This document shows positions 23,339 through 35,339 of a DNA stretch of 64,000 nt, one piece after another. The notes under the pieces are model-generated. The model did not search any database. It was not told the DNA's origin and saw nothing but the letters and a program-made list of their open reading frames with translations. The number at the start of each line of letters is the position of its first letter. Within the stretch, counting starts at the first letter, position 1. Source of the stretch: Nymphaea colorata (lineage: Eukaryota; Streptophyta; Magnoliopsida; Nymphaeales; Nymphaeaceae); the NCBI RefSeq assembly GCF_008831285.2, contig NC_045142.1, forward strand, positions 1,059,001-1,123,000, written 5' to 3'. The position numbers and the translations under genes were made by a program.

Positions 23339-26300
23339 TTAGAAACCAGAATGCAGTTGCCAATTCAACTGATGGTCACTTAGGTCTGTGGTTTGTCTAG
23401 AAGTCATCTTGGCTTGTGAAAATTCCTGCCTCATCACAACATGAAATTGTTTTTTATCTTCCTGTGTGCTGGAGTTATTGTCATATATATCCTTTCTCCA
23501 GACATGCTGTTGGATCACCAAAACAGACACTGTTCCAAAGTCAGGCGATGTCAGCAGATCTCCCATGGGACCCAGTTCTTGATACTCGTTCCACTGTTCC
23601 ATTCCAGACATCATCACGGTACTGCTTTCATGGTGCCTTCCCACTACAAAGAGGTCATAAATGTCTTTGATAGACTGTATTGCATCTATCGTTTCGGCCC
23701 CATTAGTGACAAATATCTCATTGTATGACACTGAACTGTCCCCAGCCACTTCCATTTGGAAAAGGCCAATGCAGTAATCGTCTACTACCTTCTCCCGATC
23801 CCTATCGACTGTCGAGGCCACGCTGTTGACGTGTTTATGGTTGCTGTAAGCGGCAGTTGGCGCTTGTCCTACGGTTAGTAGGAAGCGCACCACCGTGAGA
23901 TTAACACCCTCTTGCTTTGCGATTCGAGCTGCGTAAGCTAGTGCCTCCCTGTCATCTGGGCCACCGAAGAACAGGACAGCCACATTGCGAAATGCATTGG
24001 TACGAGTTTGAATCAGGCCTCGGTGTGCTAGGATGGCGACCGAGCATGGAGCGTTCGCAAGGATGTTCTCATTCACGAGTCTAAGTGCTTTGCTGCTTGA
24101 TTCTGCGGTTTCCAGTATTTCCTTGTGGAAGGGAATGATGATGAGTACAGCCGACTTCTCTATGGCGACGTTTATGACATCTTCATGCATTGTTGAGTAC
24201 GGGGATATCCTTGCATAGTGTTCCACGATTACATTCTCATTAATCCACTGATGGTTGTTGAAGGCAGACTGTACTGGTCTGTTTTGATCGTCGTTAGAAA
24301 GAGAGTTGTTGGACAAGGCATCAAGATAGAGCATGTTGGATTCCCTCGCAGTGGCGTGGAGGAGGTGGAGTGTGAAGACGTTGATGGGAGATTTTTGGCT
24401 GCCGCGGGTGCTCTCAAGCAGGCGGATGAGTGTTGGAACCATTTGGTGCTCATGAATGCACGCAAGAATTTGAAATGCAGCGTCTGATCTTAGATGTTGG
24501 ACCGCTCTGCAGCTCATATGGTGTGATGCCTTGGGAGCCTTTCCGACAAACCTGACGGTGAAGCTTGTTATAAGGTTGATCACCACAATGCCGACAACCA
24601 TGATGGCGAAAATCTGGGAACCCCCACTGTCGACCTGAAGTTTCAAAAAATAGCAGACGTGACGCATTACGTATTGCACTAGAGTTGAAACAGAAAGACA
24701 ATCGAAGGCAAACAATGTTTAGCAATTTGACACCAGTGATAGAAGTTGATATGGGTTGAGTGCATAGCTCTCTCGGTCATCTTCTGCCCAAACATGACTA
24801 GCTACTACTACCCGAGAGAAGTAGCATAACACACCGCATTAGCGGCCACAATAATGGCATTTATACTAACCGATTGACGTGTCGTCCAATGCAAGACTAT
24901 GGCATCGACGATGCCCTTGGAGGTCAATAGCATTCCGACGAGGCAGCCCTCCTGCAGTGTGAGCTTCAAGCAGCGAGCTGTCAAAGCATCGATCACATTC
25001 TTCCCCACGTAGGTGGTGACAAGGATGAGCACCAAAGCCCAGTCTGAGGAGCGCCTGAACATTTTGGAAAAGTCGACGCCCTGCCCAGTCAAGACGAGGA
25101 TGAGGGGAAGCAGGAAGGTGACAATGTCCTCCAGCTTGTTGTTGAAGGATTCTGCAAGCAGGCCGCTGGGCATGACCAGACCGGCGAGGAAGGCGCCCAT
25201 GACCATCCGGAGACCGAGCATGTCCGAAACAAGGGAGAGCACCACCACGAACAGTAGAATCATGAAGACGTAGTATTCCTTCACTTCGTTCCTGATCCGC
25301 CAAAGTAAAAGCCGAGAAAGGGCCAAGGTGGACAGCGCCAGTGCTATGCCTGGGAGAAGAGGCGAACAATGAATACGATTCATTGACAGGACGCAGCAAG
25401 AAAACCTTAAGAAGAGGACTCGCACGGTCGCTCTGTTCGTTTTCAATTCTAGTTAGAAGGGATACTGCAAGTGGTTACCCACCGATACAATCGGTCCATT
25501 TCACAGTAAACAGTCGACAAATGTGAATGAAGAGTTTCAATGACACAGACAGGGACACGGTAGTCCTACCAGAGAAGCCAACCCAAAGAAAGACGAGGGG
25601 CTTTCCGGGGACCTTGGGTGCAAGAAAGAAGTGGAACGTGAGCATGAGCATCAGCTGAGTGTTGACGCCGGTGGTGAGGGCCAGCTTCCCAAACACCGTC
25701 TCCATCACTTTATGCTGAACCACGGTGTCGGCCAGCACGGACACCGTCGGGATGCCCAGGTACACGCCGATGGAGATCGGCGGCACTTCGCACTCCATGC
25801 TCTTGGGGACGAGGTAGTTGATGAGATAGGTGCACCCGTGCGCCATCGCCATCGCCGACACGTTGTTCACCACAGCCATTGCCATCGACTTCTTGTCCAG
25901 CCTTTTCAGCGACTTGCACAGGTTGACCTGTATACCCATCAGGAAGAACCAGAAGATGACGGCGAGGTCACCCAGCACCTCCATTACCAGGCGCTGATGC
26001 TTGGGGAACAGGTCATCCATGGCTCTCCGCGATATCCGCCCCAGCACCGAGGGACCAAGAAGAATGCAAGCCTGCACATTCCAAGTGTCTGTTCTCAGCA
26101 AAGCGTCATTCGCAGGAACAAGGACACGATGACGATGGTGCAATTGTAATGCAGAGGGGCTTTTGTTCAACTTATCTATTTGTTTCACGGGACATTTTAA
26201 CTGCATAGATACGATGAAAACCTGCTCAATTCGTCATAAAAAGAGCATTCCTCGACTTACCAAATTTCCAAAAACTTTTGCATCCTCAAAGCCTACTTAA

Positions 26301-26643
26301 TCATTTTCTCTTACTTCTGCCTTGCCTCGACTCTTTTCTTTTTCAAATATAATATATAAAGGATATGGTTACATGTGTTCATTTGTAAGTGATCTGAACA
26401 TATTGATCCGATGGCTGAAAATCAAGGTGCATGTGAGAGAGGTCGTACCACGATGTCTGATGCAACTCGAGCCACCTTCAAGGGCCTGGAAAGGAAGGCC
26501 ACGGCACGGCAGGTGAGGGTGACGACCAGCAACTCGCAGGCCAACAGAGGGACGGCGAACTCCATGGGATTGTCCCCCAGCCATACCCCTCGGCTGGTGA
26601 TAAACCTCTTGTTGTCGCAAACAAAAGTTGTATGGCCATCCAT
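23339..26643 (-). CDS. CHX: Cation/H+ antiporter, CHX (CPA2) family
   Basis: Four exons on the minus strand, 26643-26449, 26071-25570, 25349-24871 and 24634-23339, join in frame to 823 residues, the normal length for plant CHX proteins. CHX proteins move K+ or other monovalent cations against protons across endomembranes or the plasma membrane. Family marks are GVWLGDNP and SRPLKVARVASDIV near the N-terminus, then ACILLGPSVLG at 66-76, VIFWFFLMGIQV at 104-115, LLTSKGIVDAIVLHW late in the membrane domain, and in the cytosolic C-terminal half QILACIH, APCSVAILAHRG and VAVLFFGGPDDREALAYAAR. About 390 residues form the membrane exchanger domain; the rest is a soluble USP-like region. The conserved ND pair in the core (normally ...VNDxxxW) reads N202-T203, and the following Trp is also missing. 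The start at 26643 gives the typical MDG...VC N-terminus; an in-frame ATG 25 codons upstream (26718) is the alternative. The frame is intact, so it is not an obvious pseudogene. Confidence 0.92.
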
Positions 26644-26718
26644 CTCTCCCTCGCTCTCCCGTTGGACCTCACAAAGAGGATGCTTCCTACAATAAAAGTA
26701 GACCATGCAAGCTAACAA

Positions 26719-28211
26719 AAGAAAGAGACGCCATGAAACGTGGCGTGCCTCTGGTGATCCTCTTCAATATTTTATGGTTGGGAAACGACATGACCAAAGT
26801 CCAAACTTTCAGACCGCTAGAGGTTTTTGATTTGCCTTCCTGCTTCGCCGAGAATATAGAATCGACGCTTACTAAAGGACATCGAGTGGAATGGGTCAAC
26901 TCGACCAGGACGGCCGATGCAGCAGAAAAAATTGGAAAAAAAATGCTTAAAGTTTAAGCATTGCCCAATTTTTAAAAGTTAGCCTGCTGACAAAAAAAAA
27001 TTTTTTTTTTACACAAAACAGCAAAAATACCTATTGCAAAGAAGTTGTTATCCCTATTCCCTTGACGTACAAAAGATATTTCTGTTCTCAAGAAAAATAC
27101 TTTTGTCATGTTATATCAAAAATTAATTTTTTCTGACGATATCTTAAAAGTTAAGCTCCTATCTGTTAACATTTATAAATTGAATGATGATTACTTATTT
27201 GCTCAAATATTAAATGCTTTTCTGTAATTTTTTCTAAAAAATATTTGTGCATATGGTGGTGATCAGAATTTTTGTGGTTCAGAAATTTCGGCAATTATGT
27301 AAAATTAAGATGAATTGTTAATGAAGAAGGATTCCTTTATACGACATGCAAGCGGATGCAACTTAGCGGGTAAGTTAGAGAGGCCATGCAACACGAGTTT
27401 AAAGAAGTGAAACGAGTTTTCAATGTCATAAGAAATGGGCATCGAACGAGTTTCACGTTCGGGGAAGCTGTCTTCTGAGAAGTGAAATGGTCACCGCGAA
27501 CAGAAATCCTTGAAAAGCTGGGTTCTGGACATAATGAGCACACCAATTAAGGGATTCAAACAAGAGGTCATTCCTTATTTAGATAGATTTAGCAGCAGTC
27601 AACACTTCCTGATAAAAGCATACGCAGTTTGATAACTTCATTTATAAGAATATTTGTTTCTAAGCAATACCAATCCGATCATAGCAGACTGAGGCTTTTT
27701 GTATTATTAAATCAATGTTATGGAGAACAACCTCTTAGAAGCTAAGGGAATATTACAACTAGGGATGACTTTAACCAGAATAAGCTGCTCAAATGGTAAA
27801 AGGTTTAAGCTTCGTTTCATGTAACATAGCTTCCTCAAAAAAATCAAAAACAAAATTGAATTATAAAAAAATTCATTTTGAACTGCACAAATGTAGAAAT
27901 CATGTCCATTCAAATTCGATATGCATTCGACTCCCACAAAGGGTATATCAGATGGTAATCGATATAAATATAGCAATAGTCTCTTTTTTTATGCTAAAGA
28001 ACCTCAATACTGTTAAAAAGATGGCCACCTTAAGTATCGTCATGTTGCATTCTAATTCAATCCCCGCCACACATCCCCAATTCAGGGGTGCACCAACTGT
28101 GTCGCCAAATTTAAATAGCTTTCATGGTTTTCCAGTTAATGTGCGGTGGAGATTGAACATAACCATGGCCAGTTAAATATAACAAGGCCGTAGCTGCGCA
28201 ATATCCTAAGA
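26719..28211. other. Region upstream of the CHX gene
   Basis: No gene is supported. This should contain the CHX promoter on the minus strand. A palindromic A9/T10 block lies at about 26992-27010. The remainder is AT-rich, with only short open frames lacking motifs. Confidence 0.5.
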
Positions 28212-28637
28212 TTAAGCCGATGCAAGCACTGACTCGATTATATTCTGGAGGAAGGCGAAATGCATTTCGAAATAAGAAAAGGAGCTTAAATCTAAATGGT
28301 TTGGCTCTAAATGCACAGATTTCATCAACAGGGAAAGAAATCTGGAGTTTTTATTCAATTTTTGAAATTGTGAAAGAGACCAACGAACAGAGTCAGTTGT
28401 ATGGTCATCCAGAACTGGGGGAAGAGTAGTTCCGCCGGAAAATGAAAAAGGAAATCGAGAAGTTGATTCCTTCCTGCTGCTGATCAAGCTCACTGCAGCA
28501 ACCCCTTTTTTGCCCACTTTGGTCCATGAAGGTCGATCCTTCATTTCAGCGAGCCCTTGCGATGCGTGTGCAGAGACAAAAAACAATGGAAGAAAGAGTA
28601 GGAAATGAGAACCTACCGCATAAAGTCTCCCACCCAT
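28212..28637 (-). CDS. Uncertain ORF with signal-peptide-like N-terminus
   Basis: The 141-residue open frame starts with MGGRLYAVGSHFLLFLPLFF and continues VSAHASQG, which looks like a secretory signal peptide with cleavage near the ASQG segment. The mature part is basic and serine-rich and shows no cysteine framework or known peptide-hormone motif. It lies 316 bases beyond the stop codon of the CCCH/RRM/LOTUS gene on the same strand. It could instead be that gene's 3' untranslated region or an alternative last exon, since a donor-like cttccag|gttcgt lies at about 29001. I do not recognise it, and chance is a real possibility. Confidence 0.2.
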   Translation of the reverse strand: MGGRLYAVGSHFLLFLPLFFVSAHASQGLAEMKDRPSWTKVGKKGVAAVSLISSRKESTSRFPFSFSGGTTLPPVLDDHTTDSVRWSLSQFQKLNKNSRFLSLLMKSVHLEPNHLDLSSFSYFEMHFAFLQNIIESVLASA

Positions 28638-28953
28638 GACACAATTGCTACTCCTTAATCGACCTCAAGTTTCTTAGCCAGCAAGAAGTCCCTGGGAGAA
28701 GTCTGCAGAAAAGAGAAGCAATTTGTTCTTAGATATAGCAGGAAGGCCCGACCAACCTTCAGAAACTACCTGAGTTCCGAGTTTCAAACGAATTAAACGA
28801 TTGGGTTTCAAGTGCCAACTAGCCCGTGTCTTACCCTAGAAACACAGAATGACATGCCACGGCACGTTGACTTCGAGCTACCGGCTGGGTGGTGCCTTTG
28901 ACTCAGGCTAGTTGGCTCCGACGGTTGATCTACTTATGTTCTTCCCTAACTAT

Positions 28954-31025
28954 TCACGTAGTAATTATTCTTTCAAAGGACGTAACACACCCTCCACGAA
29001 CCTGGAAGTACGATCGGAAGGTCCAGCTGAACGCGGATAAGCGCCTCCCCCACGTCGACTTGTCACCAGGAGGTTGCCACGGCGTGAAAGCCGAACCATC
29101 ACTCCTCAGAAACGTGAGGAGCCTCTCGTTCTCGTCCTCCGCGATCTCCGCCCCTGCCATCTTTGCCGATGGCAGTCCCCTCTCTTCTGCCACTCCGAAC
29201 CAATCTCCGGTCACAAGGTTCGTCGTCTCCTCCTTGCTTGTCCTGGACGTCGCATCATGTCTGGCAACCCCGTGGTAAAGAGCGTCAGCATACGATTGGT
29301 AGTCGCAGCCTTCCGGCTCAAAGCCAGTGGTGGGCGTGCGCGAGTCCCTATCAAGCCTGTGGTGCGGCTCGAGCAGAACCATGTGAGTGGCGGGGCCTCT
29401 TCCGACGGGAACGATCTTCATGCGGCAGATTCCTGTCAGCGAGCGGACGAAGTCGCTGAGTTTCTGGTAGCCAAGCGACGCGTGATCGAGCTCCATCCCG
29501 CAGGTGGCCCTAAAATCTCCCTTGAGAGAAGACAGCGGGTAACACTCCCCGTCCTTGAGCCTCTTATACACCTCTCCCAAAAAGTCCGGAAGCCACTTGA
29601 CGAACTTCCTCACCCATGGAGTTTCGTGCTTCGACAAATTCGAGACAGCATCCACCGGTATCCCGTCCCTGAGTTTGTCGACCCACGACACCAACTGCTT
29701 CCTGCTGCCGTCTGCTTCTTCCAGGGCCATCCCGACAGAGAGTTGCCGGAACGGCTGAGGTTGGAGCTGCTTCCAAAGGCTGGCGGCGTTTTCAGATGAC
29801 ACTGCCGACGATATCCCGATCATGGACTTGGGTACTGCTCCTTTGATCTCCACTTTCTTGCCGAGTATGGTGACGAAGTGGATCTCGACGGCAGCAGCCA
29901 CGGACTCCTCGTTCTTGAACGTCACGAAGCCGAAACCACGAGGATGAATGTTCTCTCCGGCTTGGCTTCCGATCACTACCGCGTCCTTCACGGGGCCAAA
30001 ATGGATTTCGAAGAATTCTCCGAGAACATCTGTCAGGGGCAGATCTGTTGCTCAGTCCACCAGGCCATGGAAAATCAAAGTCATTGAACGTGAGGACATC
30101 CATGAATATAAGTTTGGAGTCCGGGTTGTGGTGACGAAGCTGGTCACTCATATAATTAAATGGCGTCAATGTGGATCAGCGCTGAAGTTGGACGGTCGCC
30201 GGTCCTTCTACCCGTCCGGCCCTATGCCCTTATATTCAAAACCTAAGGTCAAGCGCAGCTCGATGCTTGAAATTCGAGCTTAGGTTTTGATTAGTTTTTT
30301 TAAATATAAAATAAAAAAAATAAATATAAAATACATTTTTAATAATATATATTATTATTTAAAAAATAAAATAAAAAATTAATTGAAACGAATTCGGGCT
30401 TGAGTCGTTTTTTTCGATACCTAGCTCGATCAAGCCGGTAACCCAGTACCCGGCATACCCAAACTCGATGTTCAGGCTTAGCTATGTGAGCCTTCCCACT
30501 TCATATTAAATGAAGCCCTCCCCAGCAACACACATACCATACTCTTGCCGAATTTACGCTAGCTATCAGAAGAGGATGATGTGACAGTAATCATACACCT
30601 AGCATTTTAGTACTAATAACCAGAAAGATGACGCTAAGACATGCCAGTTACCTGGTTTTAGCATGAAAGACTCGAAACTAATTTAAGAAACATGTTTTAA
30701 CGGTGACATGGTTTAGGACCATCCAGAATCCACTTCATGGAAAAAATGTCACCAGAAGTAACAGAAGGAGAGAGTCCGCCGATGAAGATCTTTCTCTTTA
30801 GTTCCTCCTGAAAGTGCGCCTGAGCAAAGGTAAACTGCACTCTTCAGAACATTGCCAACAATGAATAACGAGGGATGGCTTTACCGGTTGCCGACGAATT
30901 ACCTCTATGGGACGTCGGAGTTCCCCGTCCCCATGAGCAAAATAGCACCTCTCTCCCCTCATGCAGCCGCTCGAAGATTCATAATACCGACATATCTCCA
31001 TCTTTGTGATTGCTAGAGCCGCCAT
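28954..31025 (-). CDS. RNA-binding protein with CCCH zinc finger, RRM and LOTUS (OST-HTH) domains
   Basis: Three exons, 31025-30885, 30819-30753 and 30029-28954, join in frame to 427 residues. The zinc finger is CRYYESSSGCMRGERCYFAH (C-x8-C-x5-C-x3-H, residues 12-31). The RRM runs from about residue 57 to 135, with RNP2-like KIFIGGL, then VLGEFFEIHFGPVKDAVV and RNP1 RGFGFVTF at 100-107; intron 2 splits it just after PSVTS. A LOTUS domain spans roughly 214-291 (WLPDFLGEVYKRLKDGECYP ... QKLSDFVRSLTG). Plant CCCH proteins with this domain set bind RNA and are linked to mRNA control in granules or flowers; the target here is unknown. Intron 1 is only 65 nt with the acceptor tttgctcag; an earlier AG would add five residues. 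Intron 2 (30752-30030) contains a repeat fragment at about 30230-30480. The C-terminal tail after about residue 395 is uncertain: a donor-like site at 29001 could replace the last residues. Confidence 0.82.
30230..30480. repeat. Transposon-like repeat fragment inside intron 2 of the CCCH/RRM/LOTUS gene
   Basis: The segment has the wording of a dispersed plant repeat: gctcgatgcttgaaattcgagctt, then an A/T-only stretch, then attcgggcttgag, agctcgatcaag and acccagtacccgg. It lies between the two halves of the RRM, accounting for about a third of the 723-nt intron. Ends and superfamily could not be defined. Confidence 0.35.
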
Positions 31026-32864
31026 GCAACACCTATTAGTAGTGCAGAAACCATTAACAAATAGTTCAGATTATGCTGTGCTTACGTCCTCCTCTACTTC
31101 ACGTTCTTTGTAAGGACCAAGATCGCGAATGATATACCATCAACATTCACACGACTATTTGATGGGACTATGAAAGTAAGTGGATTATGAACACGTATGG
31201 CGTCATGATTTGCAGATTATTGGATCTGTTCACTTTAAACCAATCCTCTTGAACACATTGCAAGTGAAGGCACAGTACAATGCCGTTAGTAAAGAGATAA
31301 TCGAAACTGTGGCTAGAAGCTTACAACCACAGTCAATTTACATCTTCATCCCCCGTGGCTTTGCATTTTCTTATATACATATATGTAATATTTTATTAAA
31401 TCATTATCTTACTATCTAATATCTTATGATACCAAACCACATATATATAAATAAAGATTAAGTTCGTATGAATATGAATGAAATTTAAGTCAGTCATTTG
31501 ATCCATCTATAATCTAATGAGTTCAACTTGTTGTTAATTTAGATTAAATGATTTAATGAATTGAAATCACAAATTCACATGAATACGGATAAGATTTAAG
31601 TCATTAATTTGATTCATTCTAGCTAATCAATTGTGTTTAATTTGTTGTTATATCTATTTTGAATGGTTTAAGGGACTGAAATCATAAATTCGTATGAATA
31701 CGAATGAGATTTAAGTTAATCATTTGACTATTATATCTAAACTAATGAATCCAACTTGTGCGACAAATTTTTCACATATGCACTATCTCTAGAGAGGATA
31801 AATATATCAGTTCAATCCTAAATGTATACGTTGGACTTGTATAAATTAAAGTAGCAAAAACAACGCCCTTTTCATTTGTCAAATCCCGTATGTAGAAAAA
31901 ATATGGATTCTAGAGATAATCCAACAAACAAGCGCAATTCTTAGTAGTTAGGGGGAAAGGGGAAAAAAGATATCTGGGATATTGATCAAGAAAGCAAGTG
32001 TTATATGCAAGAGCTTAAATTACAGAAAAAAAAAAAAGGGAATCATCGAAGCTTCTATGTCATTACTCATGGCCTTCAACCATGAAACCAACAATTTTCT
32101 TAGGTAACTTGAAACTAAATAATTGCATCATCGATTTCAGTCAATTGAGTGAGAAGGTAATAATGACATAAAATTAACCAACTAGGTGGAACATATATCA
32201 GGAAAAAGAACACCAATAAGCCTTCCTTAGGCTAGCTTAACACAATGCCACCAGGTGGCCACAGTGTATGAGATGAGCAAACAGGCTCTGCAAATGTATC
32301 TGCAAACATTTCTGGTGGAGAAACCAATATGTGTTCCTATCTAAAAATTTTCTCATCGAAGACCAACTATTTACACCTTGTTAAGGGAAGTATTTCAAAT
32401 TCCTGAATTTCTAATACACGGACAGTACCACACGTTTGTCTTTGACATTATGAAGCATTACTTAATCTAAATAAACAGTGTGCTACTGATATGGTAAGAT
32501 CCGAATTTAAGCTCAAAGTGAATTCTTGGTCTGTCTAATTGAATTGATGCGTAGGCCTAATAGTTAGTTGTGAAACTGCATGTACAGTTAGAGGCATCCA
32601 AGATGCTAAAAAATGATCAAACCTGATCGAGCCTATATCTATACCAAGATAAGTTGCACAAGAAAATCATTTAAAAGAAATAACAAGAGGCTAAAAAGAA
32701 GACATGACTTGTTAATTGGGCTACGCAAGCATATGCTATTGAATCTTTAGGAGAACTGGAAATCAAAGATACGAAGCGACAGTTGAACTTAACAATTTCA
32801 ATTCAAGAAACTATCATGAACTCAAAAAGAAACAGAAAAAGATAAGCGGTGATGAAGGCAAGAT
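31026..32864. other. Intergenic, AT-rich
   Basis: No gene is supported. Between 31450 and 31750 there are three loosely similar copies of a roughly 115-120-base unit containing (g/t)tatgaatacg(a/g)atgagatttaag and acttgttgtta, suggesting an old tandem triplication. The rest is featureless. Confidence 0.45.
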
Positions 32865-33538
32865 TTAATCCGATGGCCCAGGCAGGGGCGCAGACGTTTT
32901 GAGTTTCTCAAGAACAGAGATCCACGATACTGCCTGAGGATCACTAGCTCTTCTCTTCATGGCCTTCAAACTCCGAAAACCCCAACAGGAACTTCAGAAT
33001 TCTAGAACCCTAACTAACTTGTTCACGACCTTAACCCTAATATTGAAGGTAGCCGCTCTGCGATTGGATTCACAACTACGGGTCATGATGAGAAGAAGGA
33101 CCAATAATCTGAGTCTCTAATGTAGTTCACCGAACCAGTAAAATCAAGAATTACATATCGGGTTCGCTATATCTCCAATCAAATAAGACAGAGAAAATGA
33201 AATGAGATTAATTACAGAAACAGAGAACGCAAGAAGATCTCAAAGTAATCGGAGGGAGAGAGAGAGGGAGGGGGGAATGGTTTTTTCTCACTCTTCTGGT
33301 GGATCTCCATTACCTTGAGGGGGACGAGCCGGTGGGGACGGAGATTGCAAATGGGAAGACGCAGCATGTAGGACCACTTTATATAGTGTATGGGTTGGGA
33401 CTTGGGAGGGAGTGATGCCATAGAACACCTCTTCACTGGACGCTTCAAAAGCCTCGCCCGTAGTCTGATCGCCGATGCCCTTAGCGGCATCATCCAAAGG
33501 ATCTATTCAGCAAGAAGTTAAATTAAAACTCGATACTT

Positions 33539-33573
<35 letters not shown>

Positions 33574-33716
33574 CCTGATTTAGTGCCCTCCTTCTCGGGC
33601 AACCGGAGTTGCCTGTCGACGGCGAAAAGTTCGATTTGCCTGAAAGACTCCGTTGTCCTAGAGACGCATATAGACGCCATTTCGATCGCCCCTTCGATCT
33701 TCATCCCGCTCGCCAT
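32865..33716 (-). CDS. Unrecognised small protein gene, three exons
   Basis: I do not recognise this protein. A model with exons 33716-33575, 33502-33292 and 32970-32865 joins in frame to 152 residues, beginning MASGMKIEGAIEMASICVSR and ending LEKLKTSAPLPGPSD. The first junction (tcag|gtctcc ... gaatag|atcc, 72-nt intron) is well supported: reading continues through TKS-DPLDDAAKGIG. The second junction (gaaga|gtgaga ... ttcggag|tttg) is weaker. Without it the protein stops at 33288 after 118 residues, and a stronger donor (caag|gtaatg) nearby leads into a frame with an early stop. The product is soluble, mixed in charge, with a helix-prone N-terminal part (TTESFRQIELFAVDRQLRLP) and a proline-rich middle (SPSPPARPP). 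No signal peptide or membrane segment is seen. GA tracts sit in the leader and in intron 1. Coding nature is supported by balanced composition and split-codon continuity only. Confidence 0.45.
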
Positions 33717-33752
33717 GGAAAGTCACAGAGAGAGAGAGAGAGAGAGAGAGAG
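33539..33752. repeat. Two (GA)n tracts flanking exon 1 of the unrecognised gene
   Basis: GA runs lie at 33539-33567 (within intron 1) and 33726-33752 (ten bases upstream of the start codon). On the transcript they read as CT/TC tracts. GA/CT tracts close to the start are common in plant promoters and leaders and can bind BBR/BPC factors. Confidence 0.85.
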
Positions 33753-34686
33753 GTTTTTGGCCGCGGGAAAGAGAGAGATGTACCAAGAAACGGAAAATGG
33801 CGCGGGGGAATTCGCGTGGTTTGATTTGAAAAATCATCGGCGACGGAGAACTTACAATGAAGACCGCCAACTTTTAATATATCACAAAAAGAGACTCTAG
33901 TTTGAACCTATTTAACTTAACGGTTTCCTTTTTCCGCGTTTTCATTAGTGCGACTCCATCTCGATGTGAAAATTTTCTCACCGGAAGAATGTTCTTCTTC
34001 GGGATGTGGACGGTTTGGAACCGGTTTGATTTGATGCTTCGACTCCAACTTGCACCTGAATTTATAAGATCAAATTTAAATCCAAATTTTGCTTTCAATC
34101 TCGTCAGATCATGTCGCATCTCAGACTCAACTTCAAATTTGGACACTTAAATTTCTTTCTAGAGTGTAAGTCCAATTAGGATTTGGATCTGGTTTACCAG
34201 ATCTAATTAAGTTGAACCTTGTGTGTGGAGGAACTCATTCGACGGGTACGTTGCGACAAAAGAATGTTACATGTTATGGCCCTTGTTGGGATCATGTGTT
34301 ATTCAATGAAAATTACCTAAATGCTCCTGCTAATTATATAGAAGACCCATCCCCTCAAGAGGGCAAAAGCAGAACTTTGAAAATGGTACTTTCATATTTA
34401 GATATGTTTTTCAACATGTAGAGGTAAAAATATTTAAAAAATATTTTTTTATTTTAATTGGGCTAGGCTTTAGCGTTAGGCCGACCGGGGTTTGACTCTT
34501 ATCGGGCCGACCCGATGCCTAGGTCTAGTACAAATGGATATAGTACAAATGGATAGAGTCAGATGGATTTTTTGGCTGATCTAAATTTGGATCAGTTTCG
34601 AGTGAGCAGGGTTTTACCACTTAGTACACCCAAACTCAAATAGTGATACAAATGATGATGTTGAATGTACCTTTTTGAAGCAATGG

Positions 34687-34858
34687 TAGGGGCAGAGATA
34701 AAAATTTTTAAGAGGCTTTACTAATAAATTTTAAATTGTTAAGGAAAATAAATATGTAAATTTGAAAACATGCTTTGAGATGCCAATATAAAAGTAAATA
34801 CTCTTTTTTGTATGTATGGGCAGTTGCCCACATGTTACCGTATCTGTCTCTGCCCCTG
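34687..34858. mobile_element. hAT-like MITE, 172 bp
   Basis: The left end reads TAGGGGCAGAGA and the inverted right end CAGGGGCAGAGA (11 of 12 identical). The interior contains gggcagttgcccaca, shared with the MITE in the DUF547 intron. The eight bases on each side (agcaatgg, agtactga) do not match, so the target duplication is lost or the ends are slightly misplaced. Confidence 0.55.
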
Positions 34859-35339
34859 AGTACTGAACATATTTCTAAAGTTTAATTTCAATCAAAATAT
34901 TGATTTGCAGCGAAAAAAAATCCAAAATCCAAATTTAATTTTAAGCATAACTGCAAAACTGTTAAAAGCAAAACCATGAAACAAAATATTGAGTTTCTAT
35001 CAAAACATCCATTTGCAACCAAAGTATTGCAGTAAAAAAAAAAAATCAAATTCCACATTTAATTCTAATCCTATTGGGCTGCGCGATGAGCAACTTTTTT
35101 TTTTCGAAGTCTACCATTTAAGCATAATATTGAAAAGTATCATCACTTTTGTTTTCCTATTTTCTTTGTGAGGGTTGATTTTTGGATGACACCCAAACAA
35201 ATACTCCAAACCTTGTCATTTTTCATATGGGTGTCGCATTTCCTAGACAGGAAAATTATATTCACGAGGTTTTATTGCTGGATTGCTTAGTTAGCTGGCT
35301 TTATACGGAATCCATATGTATATATCTATAACTTGGATT

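Noticed and set aside
26422-26718. Upstream in-frame ATG for the CHX gene at 26718
   Set aside because: The ATG at 26643 gives the usual CHX N-terminus; the extra 25 residues do not resemble the family, though they cannot be excluded.
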